Part shown: piece by piece, positions 9,036-18,059 of the stretch | How the letters are laid out: every line of letters starts with the position of its first letter | Numbering within the stretch: position 1 is the stretch's first letter | Source of the DNA: a bacterium | Lineage (GTDB): Bacteria > Bacillota > Clostridia > Oscillospirales > Oscillospiraceae | NCBI GenBank assembly: GCA_004560305.1 | Contig: SFVI01000014.1 | Location: 1-38,709 of the forward strand | Reading direction: 5' to 3' | DNA length: 38,709 bases | Made by a program: the position numbers and the translations under genes | The notes under the pieces: generated by a model | What the model was told of the DNA's origin: nothing | The model's input: the letters and a program-made list of their open reading frames with translations, nothing else | Database searches by the model: none

Positions 9036-10064
9036 TTATATATCCCCGCTGATTTCAAGGGAAAAAATCTGAATTTCCCGGCCTTTCAGGTCGGTTTCTT
9101 TGATTTTCAGGGAGCGAAGCCCAAATTCCCGGCACAGGGCCGCCACATTCTGCCGGTGCTGGCCCGTCATCTGGGAGATTTTGCCCCGGGCCACCGCCAG
9201 GGTGACGGCGCTGTGGGGCGGAACCTCCGCCAGTACCCGCCGGGCCTCGTTCAGCATGAGGCGGCTCTGCACCAGCTCCCCCAGGGCGGGGTGATAGGCC
9301 CCGGCCACGGCGGCCCCGGCGGACAGCTCCTCCGTTGGGTTCAGGCCCAGACGGATGACGGGGATGCCAGCATCCTCAAAGACCGGCAGCAAGCGGGCGC
9401 AGGTCTCCACCGCGGCCTCTACCGTATGCTCCTGATATTTGCCCGCCTGCCACAGATCGTAAAGGGCGGTATCCCGGACGATGACGGTGGGATAGATGCG
9501 CACCCCGTCCGGTTTCAAAGCGGCCAGCTTTTCCGCGGTGGACAGGTCGCTCTCCTTTGTTGCCCCGGGCAGGCCGGTCATCATCTGCAAAATCAGGCGA
9601 AAGCCCCGGGCTTTGATGAGCCGGGCGGCGCGTTCCACGTCCGCCCCGGTATGGCCCCGGCCGGCAAGGCGGAGCACGTTCTCATCCATGCTCTGGGCCC
9701 CCAGTTCGATGGTCTCCACACCGTATTGTTCCAGGCGGGTCAGAATTGCATCATCGATGGCGTCCGGCCGGGTGGAGAGGCGGATGGAATGGATGTTCCC
9801 CCGGTCCAGTTCCCCCTTGGCGGCCCGGAGCAGGCTAAGCTGCTGCTCCGCCGGGATGGCGGTGAAGCTGCCCCCATAAAACGCCAGTTGCCGCTTTGCC
9901 CCGGAACAGGGCAAGGCGGCGGCTTTTTCAACTGCACATATGACATCCTCTGCCGTGGCCGGGCGGGAGCTGCCGGAGATGCGCCGCTGATTGCAGAACA
10001 CGCAGGCGTGGGGGCAGCCCAGGTGGGGCACGAAAACAGGGATGATGCTCTCTCTGGCGCTCAT
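9036..10064 (-). CDS. Elp3-like radical SAM protein
   Basis: This is a 342-residue radical SAM enzyme. The cluster-binding cysteines appear as CPHACVFC (residues 17-24) preceded by VPHLG. The segment FYGGSFTAI and the later GVETIELGAQSM resemble the catalytic half of Elp3-type proteins and coproporphyrinogen-oxidase relatives. No acetyltransferase domain is present, so it is not full-length Elp3. The stop lies 53 bases before the smc start, and its own ATG overlaps the rnc stop by 4 bases. This gene is commonly found between rnc and smc in Clostridia. Its substrate is not known to me; tRNA or another RNA is a guess from the Elp3 relationship. Confidence 0.85.
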   Translation of the reverse strand: MSARESIIPVFVPHLGCPHACVFCNQRRISGSSRPATAEDVICAVEKAAALPCSGAKRQLAFYGGSFTAIPAEQQLSLLRAAKGELDRGNIHSIRLSTRPDAIDDAILTRLEQYGVETIELGAQSMDENVLRLAGRGHTGADVERAARLIKARGFRLILQMMTGLPGATKESDLSTAEKLAALKPDGVRIYPTVIVRDTALYDLWQAGKYQEHTVEAAVETCARLLPVFEDAGIPVIRLGLNPTEELSAGAAVAGAYHPALGELVQSRLMLNEARRVLAEVPPHSAVTLAVARGKISQMTGQHRQNVAALCREFGLRSLKIKETDLKGREIQIFSLEISGDI

Positions 10065-10738
10065 TTTTGCAGGGCCTCCAGGGCCTGCATGGCGGCCATC
10101 TGCTCGGCCTCCTTTTTGGTGCGGCCGCTGCCCTGACCGGCAACGACGCCGTTGATGGAAACAGAGAAGGAAAAGGTCTTGTTATGATCCGGCCCGCTCT
10201 CGCCGGTCATGGTATAGCTGATGTGCTGGTCACTCTTGCGCTGCACCAGCTCCTGCAGCTGGGTCTTATAATCGGCGGTACGGTGGGCGTCGCTGATCTC
10301 GGCGTCCTTCAGGATCATCTCGTTGACGAAGCGGCGGCATTCCTCCATGCCGCTGTCCAGGTACAGGGCGGCGATGATGGCCTCCACCATATCCGCCAGA
10401 ATAGAGGGGCGCTGGCGGCCGCCGGTATTTTCTTCTCCACGGCCCAGGCGCATATAGCGGCCCAGGTCCAGCTTCAGGGCCACCCGGTGCAGGCTGGCCT
10501 CACAGACCAGCTCCGCCCGCAGGCGGGTCATTCGGCCCTCCGGCAGGGAGGGTTCATGGTTGAACAGAAACTCCGCCGTCATCAGGCCCAGGATGGAATC
10601 CCCCAGAAACTCCAGCCGCTCATAGCTCTGGCAGGGCGCGCTATGCCGCTCATTGGCATAGGAGCTGTGGGTCAGGGCAGTGCGCAGCAGTTCCCGATTG
10701 TGAAAGCGGTATCCGATTTTTGCTTCCAGTTTATCCAT
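10061..10738 (-). CDS. rnc: Ribonuclease III
   Basis: RNase III cuts double-stranded RNA, including the rRNA precursor. The 225-residue protein has the catalytic signature ERLEFLGDS (40-48), with the second acidic cluster near DMVEAIIAALYLD, and a C-terminal double-stranded-RNA-binding domain from about residue 155 ending in AEQMAAMQALEAL. The length is normal. It follows plsX with only a 3-base gap. The acpP gene, often found between plsX and rnc in Firmicutes, is missing here. Confidence 0.96.
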   Translation of the reverse strand: MDKLEAKIGYRFHNRELLRTALTHSSYANERHSAPCQSYERLEFLGDSILGLMTAEFLFNHEPSLPEGRMTRLRAELVCEASLHRVALKLDLGRYMRLGRGEENTGGRQRPSILADMVEAIIAALYLDSGMEECRRFVNEMILKDAEISDAHRTADYKTQLQELVQRKSDQHISYTMTGESGPDHNKTFSFSVSINGVVAGQGSGRTKKEAEQMAAMQALEALQK

Positions 10739-10741
10739 AAA

Positions 10742-11746
10742 TCAGCCTATCTTCATGTACTCGATGTTGGCCTTGATTTCCTCGGTGATGCCGCTCTCCA
10801 CGCAGGTGACGGCCTGGCGGGCGGCGGCCAGGATGCAGCGGGCGTCGGAGGAGCCGTGGGCCTTGATCACCGGCCGGGAGATACCCAGCATCACGGTGCC
10901 CCCCACTTCCTTCACGTCCAGCATCTTTTTCATCTGGGCCAGATCGCCCTTCAAAACGGCGGCGGCCAGCTTGTTCTTCAGGCTCTTATAGAACACGGAT
11001 TTCAGATTGCCCATCATGAATTTAATCATGCTCTCGGCGGTTTTCAGCATCAGGTTGCCGGTAAAGCCGTCGGCCACGAGCACGTCCACATCACCGGAGA
11101 AAACCCCATTGCCCTCCACGTTGCCGATGAAGTTGATGCGGCCGGCCTCACCGGCCTCCTTCAGAAGCTGGAAGGTCTCATGCTGCAGGACGCCGCCCTT
11201 GGTATCCTCGGTGCCTACATTGGCAAGGCCCACCCGGGGGCTAGAAAGTCCCAGCATGGTTTTAGCGTAGAAGCTGCCCATATAGGCAAATTGCATTAAG
11301 TACTCAGGGGTGCAGTCCACATTGGCGCCGGAATCGATCAGCACCACGCCCTTGCCGCCATTGGGCAGCACGGGGGCCAGCGCCGCCCGGCGGATGCCGT
11401 TGATGCGTTTGACGATCAGGGTGGCCCCGGTGAGCAGGGCGCCGGTGCTGCCGGCGGAAACCACCGCGTCCCCCAATCCGTCCCGCAGCATGGTGAGGGC
11501 CACGGTCATGGAAGCGTCCTTCTTCCGCCGGGTGGCGGTGCTGGGGTCATCCTCCATGGTGATCACGTCCCGGGCGTCCACCACCTCCATGTCGGTGCAG
11601 CCCTCTTTTTCCAGGCAGGCCTTCACGACCTCCTGCCGGCCCACAAGAACCACGTCCACACCCAGCTCCCGCCGGGCCATGACCGCGCCCTTGACAATCT
11701 CCTCCGGGGCCTTATCGCCGCTCATGGCGTCAATGATGATCTTCAT
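10742..11746 (-). CDS. plsX: Phosphate acyltransferase PlsX
   Basis: PlsX converts acyl-ACP to acyl-phosphate, the donor for PlsY in phospholipid synthesis, and works at the cytoplasmic face of the membrane. The 334-residue protein opens with IIIDAMSGDKAPEEIVKGA, which matches the family, and carries SAGSTGALL and GFTGNLMLKT. The start codon overlaps the trmFO stop by 4 bases. The length and motifs are ordinary. Confidence 0.96.
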   Translation of the reverse strand: MKIIIDAMSGDKAPEEIVKGAVMARRELGVDVVLVGRQEVVKACLEKEGCTDMEVVDARDVITMEDDPSTATRRKKDASMTVALTMLRDGLGDAVVSAGSTGALLTGATLIVKRINGIRRAALAPVLPNGGKGVVLIDSGANVDCTPEYLMQFAYMGSFYAKTMLGLSSPRVGLANVGTEDTKGGVLQHETFQLLKEAGEAGRINFIGNVEGNGVFSGDVDVLVADGFTGNLMLKTAESMIKFMMGNLKSVFYKSLKNKLAAAVLKGDLAQMKKMLDVKEVGGTVMLGISRPVIKAHGSSDARCILAAARQAVTCVESGITEEIKANIEYMKIG

Positions 11747-13056
11747 ACGCGGAAAACCTCCTTTTCTTTCAGCTGCTCAATGATCGCGAGAGACCGGTTG
11801 GAGATCTCCGCGTTTTTGTTTCTCTTGCCTTTGACCCGGTATTCCAGGGGCTTGATGATGCCGAAGTTGATGTTCATGGGCTGGAAGTCCCCTACGCTAC
11901 CGCCGGATATGTACAGGCCCAGGGCGCCGATGGCGGTCTCCTGGGGGAAATCCACGCTCTCCAGGCCCAGCACCCGGGCGGCGGTCTCGATGCCCACCAG
12001 CATGCCGGAGGCGGCAGACTCCACATAGCCCTCCACGCCGGTCATCTGGCCGGCAAAGCTGATGCGTGGATCGCTGCGCAGACGATAGTACCGATCCAGC
12101 AGCTTGGGGCTGTTGAGGTAGGTATTGCGGTGCATCACGCCATAGCGGACAAATTCCGCGTTCTTCAAAGCGGGGATCATGGAGAAAACACGTTTCTGCT
12201 CTCCCCAGGTCAAATGGGTCTGGAAGCCCACGATGTTGTATATGGTACCGTCCGCATTGTCCCGCCGGAGCTGAACCACGGCGTAATTCTCCCGCCCGGT
12301 GCGGGGGTCGATGAGGCCCACCGGCTTCATGGGGCCGTAGCGCAGGGTGTCCACCCCCCGGCGGGCCATGACCTCCACCGGCATGCAGCCTTCAAACACG
12401 CCGCCGTCATCAAAGCCGTGTACAGGGGCCTCCTTTGCGCTGACCAGCTCTTTGACAAAGGCCAGATACTCCTCCTTGTCCATGGGGCAGTTTACATAAT
12501 CCGCTGTTCCCTTGTCGTAGCGGGAGGCGAAGAAGGCACTGTCCATGTCCACGCTGTCCAGGGTGACGATGGGGGCCACAGCGTCGTAAAAGTGCAGGTC
12601 GCTGTCTGGGCAGAGGGCGGCGATCTTCTCGGCGATAGCGTCGCTGCTGAGGGGGCCGGTGGCGATGACCACCTCCCCGTCGGGGATATCCAGCGCCTCT
12701 TTGCGGATGATCTCCACATTGGGGTGCCGCTCCAGGGTCTCGGTGATCTGGCGGGCGAAGCCCTCCCGGTCCACGGCCAGGGCGCCGCCGGCGGCCACCC
12801 TGTTGGCGTCGGCGCTGGCCATGATGAGGGAGTCCATGGCCCGCATCTCGGCCTTCAGAAGGCCCACGGCGTTGGTCAGTTCATCGCTTCTGAGGGAGTT
12901 GGAGCAGACCAGCTCCCCGAAATAAGGGGACTGGTGGGCGGGGCTCATCTTCTCCGGCTTCATCTCCCAGAGGCGGACCCGGATGCCCCGCTTTGCCAGC
13001 TGCCAGGCGCATTCGCTGCCGGCAAGGCCGGCGCCCAGAACGGTTACAGTTTCCAT
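11743..13056 (-). CDS. trmFO: Methylenetetrahydrofolate-tRNA (uracil-5-)-methyltransferase TrmFO
   Basis: TrmFO makes ribothymidine at position 54 of tRNAs using methylenetetrahydrofolate and FAD. The 437-residue protein starts with the FAD dinucleotide-binding motif GAGLAGSECAW (8-18). It continues with ENYAVVQLRRDNADGT and the GQMTGVEGYVESAASG segment typical of the GidA/TrmFO family. The length separates it from the larger MnmG. The start immediately follows the topA stop (no gap), and the stop overlaps plsX. The topA-trmFO order is common in Firmicutes. Confidence 0.96.
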   Translation of the reverse strand: METVTVLGAGLAGSECAWQLAKRGIRVRLWEMKPEKMSPAHQSPYFGELVCSNSLRSDELTNAVGLLKAEMRAMDSLIMASADANRVAAGGALAVDREGFARQITETLERHPNVEIIRKEALDIPDGEVVIATGPLSSDAIAEKIAALCPDSDLHFYDAVAPIVTLDSVDMDSAFFASRYDKGTADYVNCPMDKEEYLAFVKELVSAKEAPVHGFDDGGVFEGCMPVEVMARRGVDTLRYGPMKPVGLIDPRTGRENYAVVQLRRDNADGTIYNIVGFQTHLTWGEQKRVFSMIPALKNAEFVRYGVMHRNTYLNSPKLLDRYYRLRSDPRISFAGQMTGVEGYVESAASGMLVGIETAARVLGLESVDFPQETAIGALGLYISGGSVGDFQPMNINFGIIKPLEYRVKGKRNKNAEISNRSLAIIEQLKEKEVFRV

Positions 13057-15330
13057 TTATGCTTCCTTTGCCTTGGCCGTCTTTTTGGCGGCAGGCTTCT
13101 TCGTTGTTGTCTTGGTAGTCTTGGCGGCGGGTTTCTTCGCCGCGGTCTTTTTGGCGGCAGCCTTCTTTTCTGCCGCAGCGGCTTTCTTTTCTGCCGCAGC
13201 GGCCTTTTCCTCCGGGGTCTTTTTCTTGTAAACCCGCTGCTCCTCCGGCACGAAGTTGGCGCAGGCCTCGTTGATGCAGAAGGATTTCAGGGGGCCGCGG
13301 CCGCTGCGCTTGAACATGGTTTTGCCGCAGGCGGGGCAGAAGTCCTTGGTGGGCACGTCCCAGGTGATGAAGCCGCAATCGGTGCCACGCTCGCAGGCGT
13401 AGAACACATAGCCCTTCTTGGAGGTGCGCTTGAGGATGCGGCCGCCGCACTTGGGGCATTTGCCGGGCATTTCGATGACGATGGGCTTGGTGAAGGTGCA
13501 GTCCGGGAAGCCGGGGCAGGCCAGGAAGTGGCCGAATTTGCCCTTCTTCACCACCATCTGGCGGCCGCAGACGTCACAATACTCGTCGCTGAGCACGTCG
13601 GGCACCTTCAGCTTCACGCCCTCCATGGCGGTCTCGGCGGCCTGCAGCTCCTGGCTGAAATCACCGTAGAAATCCGCCAGCACATTGCGCCACTGGGCCT
13701 TGCCGCTTTCGATCTCATCCAGCTCCGCCTCCATGTGGTTGGTGAATTTCAGGTCCACGATGTCGGCGAAGCGCTCCTTCATCAGGCCGGTCACCACCTC
13801 GCCCAGGGGGGTGGGGCGCAGGTACTTGCCCTCCTTGATCACATAGTCGTGGGCGGTGATGGTGGAAATGGTGGGAGCATAGGTGGAGGGGCGGCCGATG
13901 CCCTTTTCCTCCATGGCCCGGATCAACGTGGCCTCGGTAAAGCGGGCGGGAGGCTGGGTAAACTGCTGGTCCGGCAGCATTTTCTCCAGGTATAGCTGCT
14001 GGCCCTGGCTGAGGCTGGGCAGGGGGTTATCGATCTCGCTGCTCTCCTCGTCCCGGGCTTCCTCGTACACGGCGGTATAGCCCTTGAACTTCATCTCGGA
14101 ATAGTTGGCCTTGAAGGTATAGCCGGCGGAGTCCACCTCCACGGACACATTGTCATAGACGGCGTTGGCCATCTGGCAGGCGGTGAAGCGGCCCCAGATC
14201 AGCCGGTAGAGCCGGTACTGCTCCTGGGTCAGGTCCTTGCGCACCATGTCGGGGCTGAGGTTCACGTCGGTGGGACGGATGGCCTCATGGGCGTCCTGGG
14301 CGCCGGACTTGGTTTTGAAATGCCGGGGCTTGCCGGGGTAATAGTTCTCGCCATAGTGCCGGACGATATAGGCGCCGGCGGCGGCAAGGGCTTCCTCCGA
14401 AAGGCGGAGAGAGTCGGTACGCATGTAGGTAATGAGGCCCACGCTGCCCTGGCCGCTGAGCTCCACGCCTTCATAGAGCTGCTGGGCGATGGACATGGTG
14501 CGCCGGGGGGTCATGCCCAGACGGCGGGAGGCCTCCTGCTGCAGGGTGGAGGTAATAAAGGGGGGCGCGGGAGACTTCTGCTTCTCCCCCCGCTTGACGC
14601 TTTTCACAGTGAAGGGGGCCTTCTCCGTTTCGCGGATGACGGTGTTGACCTCCGCCTCGCTTTTCAGCTCCTGCTTCTTATCGCCCTTGCCGAAGAAACG
14701 GGCGTTGAAGCTGGCGGACGCTTCCCCGCAATTCAGGCAGGCGTCCAGCAGCCAATACTCCTGGCTGTTGAAGCTGCGGATCTCCTCCTCCCGGTCCACC
14801 ACCATGCGGGTGGCCACGGACTGGACCCGGCCAGCGGACAGGCCGGTTTTGATCTTGCGCCACAGGAAGGGAGACAGCTCATAGCCCACGATCCGGTCCA
14901 GAATGCGGCGGGCCTGCTGGGCATTGACCAGGTCCTGGTCGATGCTGCGGGGGTTCTGGATGCTCTCGGTGACCACCTTTTTGGTGATCTCGTTAAATGT
15001 GACCCGCTTGGCCTTCTCGTCATCCAGCTCCAGCAGTTCCTTCAGGTGCCAGGAGATAGCCTCGCCCTCCCGGTCAGGGTCCGTGGCCAGGTAGACGGTC
15101 TTGGCGGCCTTGGCCTCCTTCTTCAGCTCGCTGATCAGTTCCTTTTTATCCCGGACGGGGATATACTGGGGCTCAAAGCCATGCTCAATATCCACGCCCA
15201 TTTTGCTCTTGGGCAGGTCCCGCAGGTGGCCCATGGAGGCGGTCACCTTATAGTCGCTGCCCAGGTATTTCTCGATAGTCTTGGCTTTTGCCGGGGACTC
15301 CACGATCACCAGGTTCTTCGCTTTTGCCAT
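13057..15330 (-). CDS. topA: DNA topoisomerase I
   Basis: This type IA topoisomerase relaxes negative supercoils. The 757-residue protein begins with a Toprim domain (VIVESPAKAKTIEKYLG, and TDPDREGEA at 83-91). The active-site tyrosine lies in GLITYMRTDS (Y302). Three four-cysteine zinc modules follow, beginning CDVCG, CPKCG and CPACG. The last ~45 residues are an Ala/Lys-rich, low-complexity tail similar to the basic tails known in actinobacterial TopA; it probably aids DNA binding. The DNA for this tail contains a 21-bp tandem duplication. The gene is transcribed with dprA just upstream. Confidence 0.97.
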   Translation of the reverse strand: MAKAKNLVIVESPAKAKTIEKYLGSDYKVTASMGHLRDLPKSKMGVDIEHGFEPQYIPVRDKKELISELKKEAKAAKTVYLATDPDREGEAISWHLKELLELDDEKAKRVTFNEITKKVVTESIQNPRSIDQDLVNAQQARRILDRIVGYELSPFLWRKIKTGLSAGRVQSVATRMVVDREEEIRSFNSQEYWLLDACLNCGEASASFNARFFGKGDKKQELKSEAEVNTVIRETEKAPFTVKSVKRGEKQKSPAPPFITSTLQQEASRRLGMTPRRTMSIAQQLYEGVELSGQGSVGLITYMRTDSLRLSEEALAAAGAYIVRHYGENYYPGKPRHFKTKSGAQDAHEAIRPTDVNLSPDMVRKDLTQEQYRLYRLIWGRFTACQMANAVYDNVSVEVDSAGYTFKANYSEMKFKGYTAVYEEARDEESSEIDNPLPSLSQGQQLYLEKMLPDQQFTQPPARFTEATLIRAMEEKGIGRPSTYAPTISTITAHDYVIKEGKYLRPTPLGEVVTGLMKERFADIVDLKFTNHMEAELDEIESGKAQWRNVLADFYGDFSQELQAAETAMEGVKLKVPDVLSDEYCDVCGRQMVVKKGKFGHFLACPGFPDCTFTKPIVIEMPGKCPKCGGRILKRTSKKGYVFYACERGTDCGFITWDVPTKDFCPACGKTMFKRSGRGPLKSFCINEACANFVPEEQRVYKKKTPEEKAAAAEKKAAAAEKKAAAKKTAAKKPAAKTTKTTTKKPAAKKTAKAKEA
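13163..13204. repeat. 21-bp tandem repeat in the topA tail
   Basis: Two consecutive 21-base units, differing only at the last base, encode successive AAAEKKA blocks in the basic C-terminal tail of TopA. In-frame tandem units of this type can change copy number by slippage and so alter tail length. Confidence 0.7.
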
Positions 15331-15340
15331 TGTGTACTCC

Positions 15341-16537
15341 TTAACGCTTTATATTCAGACTTATCCTTTTGCCGGCGCTGCGGCTGATATAGCCTTTTAT
15401 CTCCAAAACCGTAAGCTGGGCCAGCACCTTGGCCGCCGGGTACCCGGTGGCTTCGATAATATCGTCTATATGCTGCTTTCCCTTGCCGATGGCGGTGATG
15501 ATCTCCAGCTGCTCCGTACTCAGGCCGGAGAGCTGGTCACGCAAGTCAATATAATCTTTGGGCTTTTCCTTGTCAATCTCTTTTTTCTCTTTTGCCGGTT
15601 TGGCAGGCGCTGCCGCCGGCGGGACGGAGGCCGGTTCCTCCGGCAGGGCGGCCCGGCTTGGATACAGCCGGCCGGGGCAGAGCCGCTCAAACTCGCTAAG
15701 CACATCCCAGCCGCAGGTGGCCGGCCGGGCCCCCTGCTTCAAAAGAGCGTTGGTGCCGGCGCTGTTGGCAGCATCCGCGTTGCCGGGGACGGCGAAGATC
15801 TCCTTCCCCTGCTCCAAAGCCTCGGCGGCAAAGAGCAGGGCACCGCTGGTCGAGGGCGCTTCCACCACGGCCACCGCCAGGGACAGCCCGGCGGCGATGC
15901 GGTTCCGATCCCGGAAGAAGCTCTTCTGGGTGACGGTGCCCGGCGGGTATTCGCTGACCAATGCGCCGGAGGCGGCAATATCCCGCTGCAGGGGACTGAG
16001 CCGCTCCGAATGGGCACAGCCCAGGACGCCAATGCATTTGCCGCCGCCCAGCAGGGCACCCCTGGACGCGGCCTCATCGATGCCCGGAGACAGGGTAGAC
16101 ACCACAACGCCGCCGGAAGAAGCGATCTCATAGGCCAGCCGGCGGCCCATTTTCAGGCCGTAGGGCGTGGCGCTGCGAGTGCCGATGACGGAAACGGCAG
16201 CCTCCTCATCCAGGCCCCTGATGCTGCCCTGGACAAACAGGGCCACCGGCGGGGCGAAAATGGCCTTCAGCCGGGCAGGATAAGCCGCGTCCTGCATGGT
16301 GACCACATCCAGACCCAGGGTATGGCAGGCGGAGAGGATGGCGTCCACCCGGCGCAGGTCCCGGGTCTCCAGAAGGGCAGCGTCCCGCTCCGTCAGGCCG
16401 GGAAGGCGCGCAAAAGCGCCGGAGGGGGCAAAGAAGGCCTCCTCCGCGCCGCCGTAGTGGGCGATCAACGCCGCCCTGGCCCTGGGGCTTACATTGCTTT
16501 GGGAGGCAAGCCACAGCCAGTATTTTATCGCTGCCAA
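15341..16537 (-). CDS. dprA: DNA-processing protein DprA
   Basis: DprA protects incoming single-stranded DNA and loads RecA during natural transformation, and it is widely retained in species not known to be competent. The 398-residue protein has an N-terminal helical region (1-75), the Rossmann-like DprA core with VIGTRSATPYG, then the GIDEAA and GVLGC segments, and a C-terminal winged-helix region (about 330-398). The linker around 295-330 is rich in Pro, Ala and Lys. It precedes topA by 10 bases, the standard dprA-topA arrangement. Confidence 0.95.
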   Translation of the reverse strand: MAAIKYWLWLASQSNVSPRARAALIAHYGGAEEAFFAPSGAFARLPGLTERDAALLETRDLRRVDAILSACHTLGLDVVTMQDAAYPARLKAIFAPPVALFVQGSIRGLDEEAAVSVIGTRSATPYGLKMGRRLAYEIASSGGVVVSTLSPGIDEAASRGALLGGGKCIGVLGCAHSERLSPLQRDIAASGALVSEYPPGTVTQKSFFRDRNRIAAGLSLAVAVVEAPSTSGALLFAAEALEQGKEIFAVPGNADAANSAGTNALLKQGARPATCGWDVLSEFERLCPGRLYPSRAALPEEPASVPPAAAPAKPAKEKKEIDKEKPKDYIDLRDQLSGLSTEQLEIITAIGKGKQHIDDIIEATGYPAAKVLAQLTVLEIKGYISRSAGKRISLNIKR

Positions 16538-16550
16538 TGTTCCACCTGCT

Positions 16551-17321
16551 TTATTTTTTTATCTTATCTCGGGTCATTTCCCACAGGATGAGGGAAGCGG
16601 CCACGGCGGCATTGAGGGACTCGCTGCCGGGGGTCATGGGGATGATCAGCTGCCCATCACAGGCATCCATCAGTTCCCGGCTCAGGCCCTGACCCTCGCT
16701 GCCCACGCAGACCATGGCTTTTTCGAGGGCAAGGGAGCGGATATCCGCCGCCTGCTCCGACAGGGCAGCGGCGTAGAGGGGCAGGCCATTTTTCTCTGCC
16801 AGGGCCTTCAGCGCCGGAATATCCGCATGGAGCACCCGCTGGCGGAAGATGGCGCCCATGGTGGCCCGGGTGGCCTTGGGACTGTACACATCGGCGCAGG
16901 CGCCCACCAGCACCACAGCGCTGACACCCAGGGCCTTGGCTGTGCGCAGGACAGTGCCCACATTGCCGGGGTCCTGCACATTTTCCAGCACGATGGCGTT
17001 TTCCAGGGGGCTGTCTGTTTCTTCCCGGGGGATGGCCACAGTGAACACCGGGCCAGGGCTGTTCTTCATAGGGGAGGCATAGTCAAAAAGCTCTGCCGGG
17101 GCCACATACTGTTTTACGCCCTCCAGCCCGGCCAGGTCCTCCGCCTGTTCCTTCCACAGCACCGTGCGCAAGTCGGCCCCCTGGGCCAGGGCCTCCCGCA
17201 GCAGCTTGATGCCGTCGCAGAGGTATTCCCCCTGCTCCCGGCGGAAAGCGCCATCCGCAGCCAGGGAGCGCAAACGGACGATATGTTGATTTTTTCTGGA
17301 ACTGATGGCTTCTATACCCAT
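16551..17321 (-). CDS. SpoU/TrmH-family RNA 2'-O-methyltransferase
   Basis: This 256-residue protein has the SPOUT knot motifs in order: ENVQDPGNVGTVLRTAKA (about 130-147), then a GSEGQGLS motif (about 211-218) and MTPGSESLNAAVAASL near the C-terminus. An N-terminal substrate-binding domain (about 1-100) begins ISSRKNQHIVRLRSL. It probably methylates ribose in rRNA or tRNA; the exact position cannot be read from the sequence. It is the first gene of the long minus-strand array and lies 13 bases before dprA. Its start faces the hairpin-rich non-coding block at 17322-18059. Confidence 0.9.
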   Translation of the reverse strand: MGIEAISSRKNQHIVRLRSLAADGAFRREQGEYLCDGIKLLREALAQGADLRTVLWKEQAEDLAGLEGVKQYVAPAELFDYASPMKNSPGPVFTVAIPREETDSPLENAIVLENVQDPGNVGTVLRTAKALGVSAVVLVGACADVYSPKATRATMGAIFRQRVLHADIPALKALAEKNGLPLYAAALSEQAADIRSLALEKAMVCVGSEGQGLSRELMDACDGQLIIPMTPGSESLNAAVAASLILWEMTRDKIKK

Positions 17322-17427
17322 TTTACCACTCCGCAGGCGTAATTTCGGCTATATCATAATACAGGGTTTTCAAATAATCAAGATTTTTATATATAATAGT
17401 AGTGATTCCATGTTGAACGGAAAAACA

Positions 17428-17702
17428 GACGGCAGGCCGCCGGTTGGCGGTCTGCCGTCCGAGACTGTCAAAAAACGTTGCTTCGCGCGCCGAAGATAGA
17501 GCAGCGGGGGTGCGCGAGGGGGTTAAGACCCGCCTCGCGTTCCAATAACCCGCCGCAGAAAAGCCATGAACATCAAGGCTTTTCGAGCGAAGCAGCATTT
17601 TGATATAATCAAAATGCTCGGCGGTTGAAGCGGTCAAAAAAGTCCAACAAGGACTTTTTTGACAAGCTGAGACGGCAGGCCGCCGGGTGGCGGTCTGCCG
17701 TC
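17428..17702. mobile_element. 275-bp element with stem-loop ends
   Basis: Both ends are near-identical palindromes (17428-17459 and 17671-17702), each pairing GACGGCAG with CTGCCGTC through a GCCGCC/GGCGG stem. Just inside each end, read inward, is a TGTCAAAAAA sequence, so the termini form an inverted repeat. The interior holds several perfect hairpins, including GTCAAAAAAGTCC/GGACTTTTTTGAC and CATTTTGAT/ATCAAAATG. No protein is encoded. It fits a non-autonomous miniature transposable element or a dense terminator cluster. Confidence 0.55.
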
Positions 17703-17991
17703 TGGTTTCCCTGTTTGATGGTTTTTCAGAACCGTTCTTTGCTGCCGCAGGGGCGTGCATCGCACATCCATGAAACGCGGCAGACAAAACAGGCGGACGA
17801 GCGATGCTCGCCCCTACGGTTCTGATGGAGTACGCTGGGGAGACGAAGCTCTCAGTCGCGTCAGAAGAAACTCGCTGCACTCCATTTCCCCGGTTTCCGT
17901 AGGTGCCGGGGAAATTCCATATCCGCTCCTTCCTTCTTCCTTTCCGACTCAAATCCGCTCCGCTGGGCTTTGAGTCGGTGTTTGGGGACGG

Positions 17992-18050
17992 CCCTCTCAG
18001 TCGGCTGTCCACCTCCCCTTGGAAAGAGAGCCGGAGGGAGCGGTTGATTC
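17992..18050. repeat. Degenerate relative of the MITE-like repeat
   Basis: The segment CACCTCCCCTT followed by a GGAGGGAGCGGTTGATTC-like end resembles the CCTCCCC-type terminus of the repeats at 4-205 and 25333-25536. It is next to the end of the KaiC/ATP-grasp gene. The match is short and imperfect. Confidence 0.3.
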
Positions 18051-18059
18051 GGCGTTATG

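Larger units (their letters stand above)
17322..18059. other. Hairpin-rich non-coding block
   Basis: No supportable gene lies here. An open frame of 229 codons crosses most of it on the minus strand, but its translation is low-complexity, is built from the repeats, and has no family pattern. The block holds the 275-bp stem-loop element (17428-17702), a CGGACGAGCGATGCTCGCCC palindrome (17792-17811), further stems such as TTTCCCCGG/CCGGGGAAA and GACTCAAA/TTTGAGTC, and a degenerate relative of the intergenic repeat. The promoter of the SpoU methyltransferase probably lies near 17322-17420, which is A+T-rich. Confidence 0.6.

Noticed and set aside
12130..13995. 621-codon plus-strand open frame crossing trmFO and topA
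   Set aside because: It spans the junction of two well-supported minus-strand genes and has no motif or start site of its own.
17323..18012. 229-codon minus-strand frame in the hairpin block
   Set aside because: It is made from repeat and palindrome sequence, has no ribosome site, and shows no protein-family pattern.
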